From Adiantum capillus-veneris (lineage: Eukaryota; Streptophyta; Polypodiopsida; Polypodiales; Pteridaceae): 64,000 nt of DNA. Positions within the stretch are counted from its first letter, which is position 1. Each line of letters opens with the position of its first letter. The notes beneath the pieces were generated by a model that was not told the DNA's origin, made no database searches, and saw only the letters and a program-made list of their open reading frames with translations. The translations under genes were made by a program, and so were the position numbers. Where the stretch lies: positions 96,475,342-96,539,341 of the forward strand of contig CM043953.1 in assembly GCA_014529385.2 (NCBI GenBank), written 5' to 3'. Positions 22,564 to 34,527 of the stretch are shown here, piece by piece.

Positions 22564-22790
22564 TGTTGGAATTAGGGTTGCAGAGAAACACACATAGCTT
22601 GGAGAAGACGAAGGAATCTCAAGGCACACAATAGAGAGTGTATTACTTAGTGTGCAATGGAAAGATAGATAGCCCTACAGTGATGGGCGTATATACAATG
22701 CTCGGGGGAAAAAATCCTCCTAAAGAGGGAAAAAATGCCCAGCGATCCTAGTGTGTTCACACACATCACTACCACATGTATATGGTAACA
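22564..22790 (-). repeat. C2 3' LTR
   Basis: 227 bp. On the plus strand it runs TGTTGGAATTAGGG...GGTAACA. It is followed by the C-rich complement of the polypurine tract. The right LTR ends with three extra bases (ACA), suggesting a 3-bp loss here or gain there. Confidence 0.9.
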
Positions 22791-22823
22791 AATCCCCCTT
22801 GGAGTGATGCCCTGAGGACATGA

Positions 22824-25800
22824 TCATTCCATAAAGGGGAGTAAGCCCAAAGCTTCGTGGAAAGCTTCAAGCTTCTCATGAGACAATGCCTTTGTGAAAA
22901 GATCTGCAAGGTTGTCCTGTGTTGGCACATAAGCCAAGCTGATCTCTCCTGCTAAGATCCTCTCCCTGACATAATGGTAATGCACCTCAATGTGCTTTGT
23001 ACGAGCATGAAAAAATGGGTTCCTGGCAACTGCCAATGCACTCTGACTGTCAGTGTAGATAGTGTTGGCAGTGTCCTGTCCAACACCCAAATCAGCCATA
23101 AGGCGTCTGAGCCATACACACTCAACCGTAGCTGTGAAGACTTCCCTGTACTCAACCTTATAACTCGAAGTGGCCACAGTAGGTTGCTTCTTGCTCAACC
23201 ATGATATACATGAACTGCCAAGCATGAAACAAAAACCACTTGTGGACACTCGCGTCTCAAAACAACCAGCCCAATCTGAGTCCGAAAAAGCATGTAATTC
23301 TAGTGACAATTCTCCCCCCTTGGGATAAAGCAAGCCAAGATGTAAAGTGCCACTAAGGTAGCGGAAAATCCTCTTGACAGCCTACCAATGCTTAGACCCT
23401 GGGCTATGCATAAATCTGTTGACCTGTGAGACTGCAAACTGAATTTTCGGCCTCGTGTTGCATACATAAATGAGGCAGCCAACAACAGTTTGGTAAAGAG
23501 TGACATCAGCAGGATCACCAGCATCATGTAGACTCAACTTCAAACCTGTTTCCATGGGAGTGGCAATAGGTTTGTAATCCTCAAGTCCAAACTTACATAG
23601 CAATGTCTCTATGTAGCTTTTCTGACACAAGGAAATACCACCATCACACTGCTTAAACTGTATACCCAAGTAATGATGCAACAGTCCCAAATCTTTCATC
23701 TTGAAAGTACCATTCAAATCAGCCTTAAATTCAGCAATATGTCTCTCATTTGGTCCAATGATCAACAAATCATCATCATAAAGAACCACAATGAGAAGTA
23801 CATCACCCTCATGCTTTACATACAATGTGCTTTCTGTTGGACTGTTATGAAAGCCTCATTTAACCAAATGAGTGTCAGCTTTCTCATACCAAGCACGAGG
23901 AGATTGCGTCAACCCATACAAAGCCTTCTTACATCTGCACACTTTGTCCTCTTTTCCTTTTATGACAAAACCGCGAGGCTGCGTTACATAAACTTCCTCA
24001 AATATGTCACCATTCAAGAAAGCAGTAACAATGTCTGATTGATGTACATACCAACCAAAATGAGCTGCCAATGCACATAGAAAATGCACAGTAGTCATAC
24101 AACAAGTGGAAGCAAAAGTCTCTTCATAATCTATGCCTTTTTGTTGTGCATAACCCTTTGCAACAAGTCGAGTCTTATGGCGATCAATCTCACCATCCGG
24201 CTTGCACACCCACTTCGTACCAATGGCCTTTTTGCCAGGAGGCACATCACATAAATTCCATGTGTCATTTTCTATGAGTGCATCATATTCTGATTGCATG
24301 GCAGCCATCCAATTTTCAGAATTCTATGCTTCATCAAAAGACAGAGGCTCCTCAACATCATGTAAGCTAGACACAGCCAAAGCATAACAATCTCATGCAT
24401 ACGATGCATGGCGAGATCCTGAACGAGTACGACTAGACAAAGGTGCATCCAATTTACTGTCACGCAAAGTGTGCACCAGCCATTTTGGCATACCTCTAGC
24501 CTGCTCATTTTCAGCCCTTTCCTCATCAAGTACATCATGTACATCTGCATCAGTAATAGGCTAATCTAGAACATTTTCAGAAACCCCCATAGGCTGTACA
24601 TTTGCCTCATTGGAACTTACATTCATATTTCCACCACTGAAAAGAGGCAACAAAGTGTCATAAATGTCCTGTGAGCTTACATTACTGTCTCTAGTACATG
24701 ACAACAAGGGCTGAACAGAATCTTCCACAAACACTACATCCCGAGAAACCGGAATATGTTTTGTTTGCGGATGATACAACCTATAACCTTAGCTTTCAGC
24801 ACTATAACCAACAAAAATACATTTGACAGCCTTATCATCCAATTTTCTGCGTTGCACTTGTGGCACCAAAGAATATGCCAAATAGCGAAAAACACGCATG
24901 TGCTCAATAGAAGGCTTTCTATCATGCCATGCGTAATCTGGAGTAATAGACTGCAAAGCTTTTGTAGGACACCTGTTAAGTACATAAGTGGCACACATAA
25001 TGGCCTCAAGCCAAAAAGAATGCGGCAAAGCTTGACTTTTGACCATACATCGTGCCATTTTCGTCAGTAACCTATTTTTCCTCTCTGCAACACCGTTTTG
25101 CTGAGGTGTATAAGGCATTGTACATTGGTGTTTTATCCCATGATTAGCCAGAAATGCATTAAATTCATGAGACATATACTCCCCCCCTCGATCGGAACGG
25201 AGGGTGCCCATAGTACATTTCGAGACATTTTCAGCCATAGCCAGAAATTGTTTGAAGCACATGAAAACTTCGGACTTCGCTTTAAGTGGAAATACCCATG
25301 CATGCCTGGAGTAATCATCAATGAAAGTCACGAAGTATAGGTAATTGCCCAAGGACGGAGTTTGCATGGGTCCACAAACATCACTATGCACAAGTTGCAA
25401 CCTGCATGTGGCCCGGACCATCCTTTGGAAACTTAGAACGCTACATCTTGCCCAAAACATAGCCTTCACAAACATGTTTGACAGGTGCTTCAAGAGGTGT
25501 CAAAGAAGCAACCATATCCGATTTCTGCAAACGCAACAAACTGGCAAAATTCAGATGACCAAAACGTGCATGCCAAAGTTTTGCATCTGAAATAGCCCTT
25601 GAATCTGCAATAGCATTTGCAAAATTTTGTTTACACTTGTCATACAAAGTGAGCTTATACAGCCCACGGCACAAAAGGCCAGATGCAACAATTTCATCAC
25701 CAAAACTAAGATCATGACCTGTACATCTGTCATCCACAAATTTGACTACAAGTCCAAGTCTAGCAAGTGCGGATATAGACAAGAGATTCTTCTTGATCCC

Positions 25801-27095
25801 AGGTACATAAAGTGCATCAACAAGTGTGAAAGAATTGCCATTAGCAGCAGTAAGCACAACCTTTCCAACTCCCTGAACTGGATAAGAGGCATTGATGTCA
25901 CAAGTGACTAAATTCTCATGAGGGACAGACTCGAGAGAGGTAAACAATTCACGATGTGAGGTAATGTGCTTTGTAGCACCACTGTCGAAATACCACACAT
26001 CTAAATCTGCAGCAAACTGATAAGCATACATCATGGACAGCAAGATTGTAAGTGCACTTTGCGCTAAAATCCCATTCTCCATCAACATCAGCATTACTGT
26101 CTCCTTTCACAAAAGACTCGACAATGGCTGCATTTGTAGTGAAACCAGAATTTGCAGTGGAACCACCCTCTTTCTTCTTAGCCTCTTTGGCCTTCAACTT
26201 AGGACACGACTTGATCTAGTGATCATTAGCTTTACAATAATGGCAACGCATCTTCTTTTTTCCCTTATCACCAGAATTGCCAGACGAAGTGCTGCCAGCA
26301 AAAGCATTAGGAACATTATTTTTGCCGCTCGCAGCAGAACCATAAGAAGTGGCTGCATTACTGTTACCACCCTTTCTTTGAGAAGGAATAAAAGCCTGTT
26401 CAACTGCACGTCGATGCCTAGTCCTGTTTTTCTGGAAAGTGACTCTTGCAACAGCAACGTGCATAATGCATCAAACTTGACAACTTCAGGATTTCCTTGG
26501 GTCATAAGTCTCTAAGTACTAGCAAAAGTTTGGTAAGAATCTGGTAACGCATCAAGAACAGTCTGCACAAGGGAACTGTCTAAATGACTTCACTTGCAGA
26601 AATAAGTTGCTCATTGATATCCTTGACACTAGCAAGGAAAGTTTCCATATCATCTTCCTCATGCATAATCTTTGACTCCAGCTCTTTACGCAGCAAAGAA
26701 ATTTTAGCCTCATTGCGACTTGCATAAAGACCAGCCAAAATATTCCAAGCCTGTTTTGTAGATTTTGCTGAACAGATGTGAGGAACAATGGTGCGCTTCA
26801 CAGATAACGCAATCAATGCATGAGCCTGCGCATCCTTAACATCCCAATGAGCTTGTTCTTCTGTAGGCAAAACAACTCTAACAGCAGCAATCCTTGCAGC
26901 AAGACCTGCAACATCCTCAACATCGCTTACATCCTCAGAACCAGGACGTACATCAATGCCCTGCACGATATTCCAGACTCCCTTTGACACAAGAACATGT
27001 TGCATCATATAAGCCCACATAGGGTAGTTGTCCCCATCCAACCAGTCCTCAGCAACAAACATCTTGAACACATCTGTGTTGTTGTTGTCAACCAT
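22824..27095 (-). pseudogene. C2 gag-pol, interrupted
   Basis: Read from 27095 (ATG, MVDNNNTDVFK) downwards. The copia gag domain spans 27095-26580 (LDGDNYPMWAYMMQ, QAWNILAGLYASR). A shifted zinc knuckle region lies near 26210-26250 (CHYCKANDH then a stop before IKSC). Protease WYFDSGATKHITSH is near 26000. GAG-pre-integrase and integrase follow to about 24790 (HSDVCGPM, FIDDYSRH, SDRGGEY, QQNGVAERKNR). RT lies at about 24308-23400 (TAFLNGD; the catalytic block reads LYDDDLLI, against YVDDLL in C1). RNase H ends at 22824 (SDSDWAGCF, DSQSAL, LADLFTKAL). Frames break near 26580, 26220, 24790, 23850 and 23340. It is the same family as C1. Confidence 0.9.
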
Positions 27096-27364
27096 GGTAA
27101 ATGCTACACCTGATGTGAAAACTGTCCGAAAATAGGAGAAACGGAGCGATAACAACACGTGCTATATAGCACAAACCGTAGAAGACTATAGGGCACTTGT
27201 TATGCAGAAAATGGTACTGATAGAAATTCTGCACAAAATGATGAAAATGCATGTGCAGATCTAGACGCCTGTAGTGGAAACAGAGGCTGAAATGAGCCCA
27301 AATCAAAAAATCTGAGCAGACCAAGCTATATGAGTGCTCCCAAAGTATTTGTCGACTTGCGAAT

Positions 27365-28989
27365 TGTCATAAAATCTAATATCTAACTAACCCAAATGAT
27401 TTTCTCATATTAAATTGATCACTTAATGTGGGAGAATAAACGGGAACAAGTGTAAAGATATAGGTATGTGCTTTTAGATCTATCTCAACACGGGGCCAAT
27501 GTAAAGGGGCCCAAAAGGGAGATGGTCTATCAAAGAGCAAGGCTAACCAATGGAGCATAAGACCTTAGGGTTAGCTTCATTGAAGACCTCCAATAAATGT
27601 GTGTAAAAGTCCTTTTGACCTTAAGTAAGCTAGGGCTGAGCTTGAGGTGGGAACCCGGCCCAAGCTCGAGGTGCTTGTCCTGCTTGAGGTGCTTGTCATG
27701 CTTGAGGTGTTTTTCATGCTTGAGGTGCTTGATTAAGATGCTTGAGGTTCTTGAGTGGCTCCATGCTTGAGGTGCTTGACTTGCTGCATGATTAAAGTAC
27801 TTGAGGTGCCTTGAGAAGCTTGCCTGAGATGCTTGTGGGAACCCCCCCTAGTTCAAGTGCTTTGTCATGCTTGGTGAGTAAGGTGCTTGATCACCTAAAA
27901 GTCAAAAGCATTCCTACAAGCGGGGGGGCGAGCCCTTTTCCTAGGGCCTAGAGAGAGAACACCCACTCACACACACAAGGGAAGCCCATCTTGAAGAGGC
28001 AGCAAGGACACATGTCAGGCCCCTACCCATGTTACCTTCATGTGTTGCTTGAAGCCTATTGGCTAGGCTTCAAAGGGTTCCAATGATAAATTACATGAAT
28101 TATCTAATTGTTTTAGCATTTATCAAGTCCTCTCTCTCAAAGGGGAAAGGGGGACACTTGTCCCAAGGCTACCCATGTTGCTTGTAATGGCTCCTGCTTG
28201 TGATTGGCTAGGCCTGGAGGGGTCCAATGAGCTTCAGGCATGCGCTACAAGGGGGGGTCGACCCAAGCAAGCTAGGGGGGTGCCTAGGGGGTATACTCAC
28301 CCACACACACTCACAAGCACTCTCATTGTGTGATATGCAAAGTGCAAGAGCTCCCTCTCCAAGCAAGTAGAGGTTGAGAGCCTACACAAACACTCTTGGC
28401 TATGGAGTGCAAATCCAACCAAGAGCCATGCTTCAATGCTTAAGCTTGCCATCTCCTTCTTCTTCATTACTATGCTATTATGTATGCTAGCAACAAGAGT
28501 ATGATAAGTGAGGAACTAATTCTTTCTCCTACGAAATGTTTCTTCTTCCTCTTCCCTACCCTCATTCCCTGCTAGCTCTCTCCACCTTCGAAGGTGTTTG
28601 AGGTCTTGGGACTGAGGCTTGGGATAGTTAAAGCTTTCTTCAAGTTTATGTTATGTTTGTGGTGCATGAAGCCTTCCATCTTCATGGCATCACCTAGGTC
28701 ACAAGGAACACAAAGACTGTATTGTAACAAGTCTCTCTTTATGGGAGAAATCATAATACAAATGCCTATTGGAGGGGGGACCGGCTCCACATAAATCCGG
28801 TCCTCAATTGTTGTCATGTTCTCTAAACTCTCTCTCTTGCAAAAGTATTGTCTATGCCAAGTTAACTAATTGCTATGATTATGTTGCTATCTTCAATTAT
28901 GTCTACCCGCTATGCTCACAAAATCATTTCTTGAAAGTACTCTCATTAAATTCCGCTATTCTCAAATTGAATAGGCAAATTCCATTACA
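27365..28989 (+). repeat. G2 5' LTR
   Basis: 1625 bp. It holds a minisatellite of TGCTTGAGG-type words (27665-27840), CCAAT/ATTGG pairs (28060-28235), the 14-bp palindrome CACCTTCGAAGGTG at 28583-28596 and the GGACCGG/CCGGTCC hairpin at 28778-28803. Confidence 0.96.
27665..27840 (+). repeat. Minisatellite inside family B LTR
   Basis: Repeated phrase close to CTTGAGGTGCTTG, about 16-20 bp per unit with irregular spacers, roughly eight copies. The same array is in the G2 3' LTR (34828-35003) and reversed in the G3 LTR (about 38330-38515). Family A LTRs lack it. Confidence 0.8.
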
Positions 28990-28990
28990 T

Positions 28991-29002
28991 TGGTATCAGA
29001 GC
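28991..29002 (+). promoter_or_regulatory. G2 primer binding site (initiator tRNA-Met)
   Basis: TGGTATCAGAGC one base after the LTR end. Confidence 0.95.
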
Positions 29003-29404
29003 ATTTGGTTTCTCTTTTCTTGCTTAAGAAGAGAGGTCCTTAAGTAGCCTATAAATGGTTGATGTTGTTAATTATAATAGAGTAAGTGGAACTGGGATCT
29101 AATACCGGTTTTGTTAAGCCCACTATGTGGGGGATGGTGCACACCTCGGGAGCTTTGGACTTAATAATGGAGTCTTTTTAGACTTGCCTACGGCTTTACC
29201 ATTATTGAGCCATAAGAAGTCCGAAAGGAGCTAGCCCTTGGCAACTCTGCTATGTTAGACCTACTCCTCTACTCTCTATAATTAACCACTTTGAGCCGTG
29301 GGTGTAGATACTTAAGAGCCGATTTTCAAAGGGTAAGAGGAGTGGCAACTAAGGTTTTGAATTGCCAAAGCATACACTAAGTACATACATAAAATTTTGT
29401 TAAC

Positions 29405-32400
29405 ATGGCTGACAATAATCAAGAGAGTAGAATGAACATTGATAGCTTTGATTTTGCACATGAAGGTGCTAATGATGATGCTCCCATGTTTGTGAATTAT
29501 CTTGTGACTAGGTTGCAACAAGCTATGGGCAACCCTACCTTGCAAGCCGAAGTTACTCAACAACTTCGTGCCTATGGAATTTCCCTTCCTCTCCAAGAGG
29601 AGAGAGAGCTTAGGAGGCCTCTTGAAGAGACCCCCAAAAGAAGACTCTCTCCCATTCGAGAGGAGGAATCCAAAGAGAAAGAAAGCAATGAAAGTCTAAG
29701 TTCTTCTGAAGATGTGGCTCCACGAAGAAGGCGGTCTAGACGATCGCCTACTCCTCCCAAGAGGAAAAGAGCAACCCATAGTCCTCCTCATCACTCTCAA
29801 AGGCAAGAGAGGAAACAAAGGAAGAAAAGGGCTAGGAAGAGGTCACCCTCTTCTCCTTCTTCTTCACCTTCCTTCTCTTCCGATGAAAGTTATGGCTATT
29901 CTCTTAGAGAATACAAGAGGGGAGGGCATCGCAAATCATTTCTTGCATGGCGAAGGTCACAAAAGCTAAAGAAGTTCAAGGAGGGAGGAAAGAGTATCTC
30001 TTTTCTCACCTACGATGGCACCTTTGGTGCTACCGACAAAGTGTTGGCCTTCATCCAGCAATCTGATGCGGCCTTTGGGGACGAGGGCTTCACAGAGTCC
30101 TCCAAGCTACGCCATGTAGCTATGCACTTCCAAAAATCAGCTCGTCAATGGTGGGCTAGCCTTCGTGGCAATGGAGAAGCCCCAAAGACATGGAAAACTC
30201 TACGAGTTTCCATCATGAAGCAATTTCTTCCAAGCGATACTAAAGATAAAGTTCTTACCGAATGGCGCGGCTTGAAGCTCCTCTCTCATGAGTCTATCAA
30301 CAAGTATGTAGATAAGTTTTGGGATTTACATCTCAAAGCTACTGTCTTTCAAAAGATAGACTTTGCCGAGCAAAGACAACAATTCTGTGCGGGATTACCT
30401 GAAGAGATGGCCGAATATATCAACTCTCAACGGCCCGGTACTATTACCAAAGTAATCCACCACAGCATGGTTGCTTCACGCATCAATTTCCATCAAGGGG
30501 CTAGACGTAATGTCAAGCCCATGGAAAACAAAGATAAAAATGATGCAAAGGGGAAATCCAATGCTCAAAATAATTCCCAAGGCACTTCCAACAACAACAA
30601 CAACAATCGGTCCAAGGAGAAGGGAGTTTACAAAGGTAAAAACAAACTCTCTCCTGAAGAGCTTGAAGCTTTTCGTAAGGACCATAAGTGTTTCAAGTGT
30701 GGGGAGCAAGGACATGGCTATCGTTCTTGCCCCAAGAAGCATACTCGCAATGAGACCCCTAGGGCTTCCACCATCGAAGCTCCAAAAGAGGATGCTCATT
30801 GCAAAGGATCATCACTCTCCTATGCTTGGGGAAAGGTACGAGAGCATGATGCCTTCATCTTGTTTGACCCTGGCTCTACTCTCAACTTCATATCAATAGA
30901 GTTGGCCACCAAGTTGGGCATTCAAGCTTTTGAGATGGGAGATATAGTAACAGCTGATGCAGCTTTCAAGGGACAACAAGCCTCCATTACTCCCTTGATT
31001 GGGAAGTTGAGGCTTCATGTCCAAAGCTATGTCGACAAAGAAGACTTCTTCATCTCTCCCCTCCAACATCAGGATGTTATCCTAGGGGCACCATGGTTTG
31101 ATCGCATGGCTGCCAACATGAAGTTCCCTGAAAGGAGAATTTACTTCACCTACAAGGGAAAGAACATGTATGTAGATGCTAGTGAGCGTGGTCGCACTAT
31201 TCCACTTGTAAATCCTCTTTCTTTTGATAAATCAATGAAGAGCTCAGTTTCTGCGTACATGATTTATGTCAAAGAGTCTCTAAAAGCTAATAATGTTTCA
31301 TCAAATGAAAATGATAGGAATCAAGAAGAGTTAGACTTGTCTACTTTTCTAAAAGGATTCCAAAATGTGTTCATCGATGATATCCCTATGGACCTACCGC
31401 CAAAACGAGGGGATGATGACCATCGTATTGAGCTCCTTCCAGGAAGCTCACCACCTAACAAACCTCCTTATCGAGTCTCACAAGCTCAACAAGAGGAGAT
31501 CATGAGGCAAGTACAAGAGCTGGTAGACAAAGGGATGGTGAGGCCTAGTTCCTCTCCCTTTTGTTCTCCAGTCCTTTTAGTGCAAAAGAAAGATGGTACA
31601 TACCGTATGTGTGTGGACTATCGAGCACTAAACCATATCACTATCAAAAACAGATTTCCCGTACCTCGGGTAGAAGATCTGTTTGATAAGCTACAAGGCT
31701 CTACCTACTTCAGTAGGATTGACCTTAAGAGTGGCTATCATCAAATAAGGATAGTGGATGAGGATATCTTAAAGACCGCATTTCGCACAACATTTGGTCT
31801 TTATGAATATCTAGTCATGCCTTTTGGCTTGACTAATGCACCAGCTACGTTCAATCGTTTGATGGAGAAAATTTTTAGACCATATCGAAAATTCAATGGA
31901 GTGTTCTTCGATGATATCATCATCTACTCCAAGTCTTTGGAGGAACATAAGCAACATCTCCAAGTGATTTTTCAAGCCTTGAGGGAGAACAAACTTTTTC
32001 TCAACCAAAAGAAAAGTGAATTCTTCCTTCAAGAGATTCAATATCTAGGCCATATTATCTCTCACGATGGTATTCGTATGGATCCATCAAAGTTAGAGGT
32101 AATAAAATCATGGCCTAACCCAAGGAATCTACATGAGCTAAGAAGCTTTATTGGTATGTGTGCATACTATAGACGCTTCATAGCAAAATTCTCTCAAGTA
32201 GCAGGACCACTACACGACTTAACCAAGAAGAACGTTAAGTTTGTATGGACTGCTAAGGAGCAAAATGCTTTTGAAAAACTCAAAGAGAAGCTTACTTCCC
32301 AACCAGTCCTCGTGCTTCCAGATCTCTCAAAGCCATTTGAGGTCCAATGTGATACTTGTGGTGATTGCCTTGGAGCGGTTTTGCTTCAAGAAGGGCATGC

Positions 32401-33154
32401 CATAGCATATGAGAGCCGAAGGCTCAATGGTGATGAACGAGTCTTGGGCATTTATGAGAAAGAGCTTTTAGCTGTTCTACATGCCCTAGACACATGGAAG
32501 CACTACCTATTGGGGACTCCATTTATCCTACGAACCGACCACCAAAGTCTCAAGTATTTCATGACGCAAACCAAGCTTTCCGACAAACAAATGAGGTGGG
32601 CAAATTTTCTTTCGCAATTTAATTTCCATATTGCTCACATAGCTGGTAAGCACAATCAAGTTGCCGATGCACTTTCACGACGACCAAAAGTTAATGCGGT
32701 GTCTATAGCTACTCACAATGATCTATCCTCTATGATAGATGAGTATGCTACTGACCCTGACTTTAGAGACATAATGTCAGCCCTTGCTTTGGGGAAGAAA
32801 GAGGAACCATTCACCTTGCAGGATGGTTATCTTCTCCACGGCAATAGGCTATGTGTTACCCATTCCCTTCGTGAGAAGGTTATGTATGAATCCCATGCTC
32901 CTCCATATGCAGGGCATAGAGGTATTCAACCTACTCTCCGAGGAGTAGAGACGTATTTCTATTGGCCTACCATGAAAGTGGACATACAAGAGTATGTTTC
33001 AAAATGTGTACTATGCCAAAAGACCAAGTATGATAGAGGGAAGCAACCTGGATTACTCCAGCCATTGCCTATTCCAAATTCACCATGGGAGAGTATATCC
33101 ATGGATTTCATCTTTCCAAGTCTATCCATGGGAATACAGGAATATGGACAATAG
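29405..33154 (+). CDS. G2 gag-pol, single frame through RNase H into integrase
   Basis: 1249 codons from ATG 29405, which shows that in this group gag and pol are normally one reading frame. Order: leader and RS-like tract (residues 1-180, KKRARKRSPSSPSS), gag core (about 190-370), Asn-rich run, zinc knuckle CFKCGEQGHGYRSCP (about 30691), protease FILFDPGSTLNFIS, RT with [10 protein letters not shown] (about 31905), RNase H (VQCDTCGDCLG), integrase zinc region and the first Asp block SMDFIF (about 33100). A 7-bp deletion after 33115 (GGATTAC is present in the reversed G3 copy) shifts the frame and stops it at 33154, inside the integrase core. A protein from here would lack the second Asp and the Glu of integrase. 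Confidence 0.93.
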   Translation: MADNNQESRMNIDSFDFAHEGANDDAPMFVNYLVTRLQQAMGNPTLQAEVTQQLRAYGISLPLQEERELRRPLEETPKRRLSPIREEESKEKESNESLSSSEDVAPRRRRSRRSPTPPKRKRATHSPPHHSQRQERKQRKKRARKRSPSSPSSSPSFSSDESYGYSLREYKRGGHRKSFLAWRRSQKLKKFKEGGKSISFLTYDGTFGATDKVLAFIQQSDAAFGDEGFTESSKLRHVAMHFQKSARQWWASLRGNGEAPKTWKTLRVSIMKQFLPSDTKDKVLTEWRGLKLLSHESINKYVDKFWDLHLKATVFQKIDFAEQRQQFCAGLPEEMAEYINSQRPGTITKVIHHSMVASRINFHQGARRNVKPMENKDKNDAKGKSNAQNNSQGTSNNNNNNRSKEKGVYKGKNKLSPEELEAFRKDHKCFKCGEQGHGYRSCPKKHTRNETPRASTIEAPKEDAHCKGSSLSYAWGKVREHDAFILFDPGSTLNFISIELATKLGIQAFEMGDIVTADAAFKGQQASITPLIGKLRLHVQSYVDKEDFFISPLQHQDVILGAPWFDRMAANMKFPERRIYFTYKGKNMYVDASERGRTIPLVNPLSFDKSMKSSVSAYMIYVKESLKANNVSSNENDRNQEELDLSTFLKGFQNVFIDDIPMDLPPKRGDDDHRIELLPGSSPPNKPPYRVSQAQQEEIMRQVQELVDKGMVRPSSSPFCSPVLLVQKKDGTYRMCVDYRALNHITIKNRFPVPRVEDLFDKLQGSTYFSRIDLKSGYHQIRIVDEDILKTAFRTTFGLYEYLVMPFGLTNAPATFNRLMEKIFRPYRKFNGVFFDDIIIYSKSLEEHKQHLQVIFQALRENKLFLNQKKSEFFLQEIQYLGHIISHDGIRMDPSKLEVIKSWPNPRNLHELRSFIGMCAYYRRFIAKFSQVAGPLHDLTKKNVKFVWTAKEQNAFEKLKEKLTSQPVLVLPDLSKPFEVQCDTCGDCLGAVLLQEGHAIAYESRRLNGDERVLGIYEKELLAVLHALDTWKHYLLGTPFILRTDHQSLKYFMTQTKLSDKQMRWANFLSQFNFHIAHIAGKHNQVADALSRRPKVNAVSIATHNDLSSMIDEYATDPDFRDIMSALALGKKEEPFTLQDGYLLHGNRLCVTHSLREKVMYESHAPPYAGHRGIQPTLRGVETYFYWPTMKVDIQEYVSKCVLCQKTKYDRGKQPGLLQPLPIPNSPWESISMDFIFPSLSMGIQEYGQ

Positions 33155-34172
33155 TCGACAGGTTTAGCAAGCAAGCACATTTTATTCCTGTCAAAAAGAC
33201 TATTAAGGCACATCAAATGGCAACTCTCTTCATATCTCAGATTTTCAAACACCATGGATTACCCACATCCATCGTGTCAGATAGAGATCCTAGAATGACC
33301 AGTAATTTCTGGAAAGGTCTCTTTGAAAATCTAGGAACAAGATTGAATTTCTCTTCGGCCTATCACCCACAAACGGATGGCCAAAGTGAGATAGCCAATC
33401 TTACGATACTCGATCTACTCAAGACTTATGTTACCAAAGTAGATCAACGCTCACAATGGGAAAAGTATTTACCGCTAGTAGAGTATGCCTACAATAATAC
33501 TGTACATACTTCTACGGGCAAAGCACCTTTCGAGATCATAGAAGGAAGACCTAAAAGTCCCTTGCTACTGAAAGTACATGGGAAGATCTTCGCCGCCGAT
33601 GAGTATAGCCGTGACCTACAAGAATCTTTTCAAAAGATTAGGGAGGCTATAGCCATCTCTCAACAAAGGCAAAAAGCTACTGCTGATAAGCACAGAAGAG
33701 CCTTAATGTTCAAATAAAATGATTGGGTCTTACTCAAGTTTCCTAAGGCTCGATTAAGGCAAACGACGGGCAAAAATCCTACGGGCCATCAAAAGTATTA
33801 TGCTAAACTAGCAAAAAGATACTATGGTCCTTTCCAAATCTTGAAGCCTATCAATGAGACGGCTTATCAACTCAAGTTGCCCAACCATTGGCTTATACAC
33901 AATGCCTTTCATGTAAGCTTACTTAAGCCCTACAAAGGAGAGCAATTGAACCAATTATTGAAGACCCTCCCGAAGTTGAAGACCAAGAAGAGGTGCTACA
34001 ACCCGAAGCTATCCTTCGGCATGAAGACAAGGTACTACGACATGGTAAGATTATCCGACGGTATCTTATTAAGTTCAAAAATTATCCTTTTGAAGATGCT
34101 AAATGGATGCAAGGAGTACAACTTAAGGATAGTATGAACCTTGTCAATGCTTACAATGCTACATTAGAGTAA
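33116..34172 (+). pseudogene. G2 integrase core and chromodomain, broken
   Basis: Continuation after the 7-bp deletion. IVSDRDPRMTS and YHPQTDGQSEIAN are intact up to 33717, where GAA has become TAA (compare ENDWVLL in G1). The frame stays coding after that stop ([15 protein letters not shown]) until about 33943, where four bases present in G3 are missing. The chromodomain-like tail then follows in a third frame and ends at TAA 34170-34172. Confidence 0.88.
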
Positions 34173-34489
34173 GCAAATGTACAAATTTCTTTTAAATAAC
34201 TCATGTTTTTGTCTTATGACTAGTCCTCTTTTTAATTGTGCACAAATTTAACTAGTATGCATGCTTAGAATCATGTTTGTGATGACGACGTCTCTCAAAC
34301 ACCAAGTAGAATTTGTCACTCTACTTTGGGAGAATGAAATGGACTAAAGAGCAGACATGCTTGCGGCAGCTATGTCTCCCAAACCAAATGGATTAGTCAT
34401 CCATCTTGGAAAGATGTCGTAGGGTAAAAAGGGATCCTTTACCCGCTAAGTACGATTGACTAAAGACTAATACTTTATCTCTTCTACCT

Positions 34490-34509
34490 CATAGTCGAAG
34501 ACGACTATG
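34490..34509 (+). promoter_or_regulatory. Conserved hairpin before G2 polypurine tract
   Basis: CATAGTCG and CGACTATG arms with loop AAGA. The tract AAGAGAGAGGTAA follows and ends at 34527. Confidence 0.6.
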
Positions 34510-34527
34510 ATTTCAAGAGAGAGGTAA

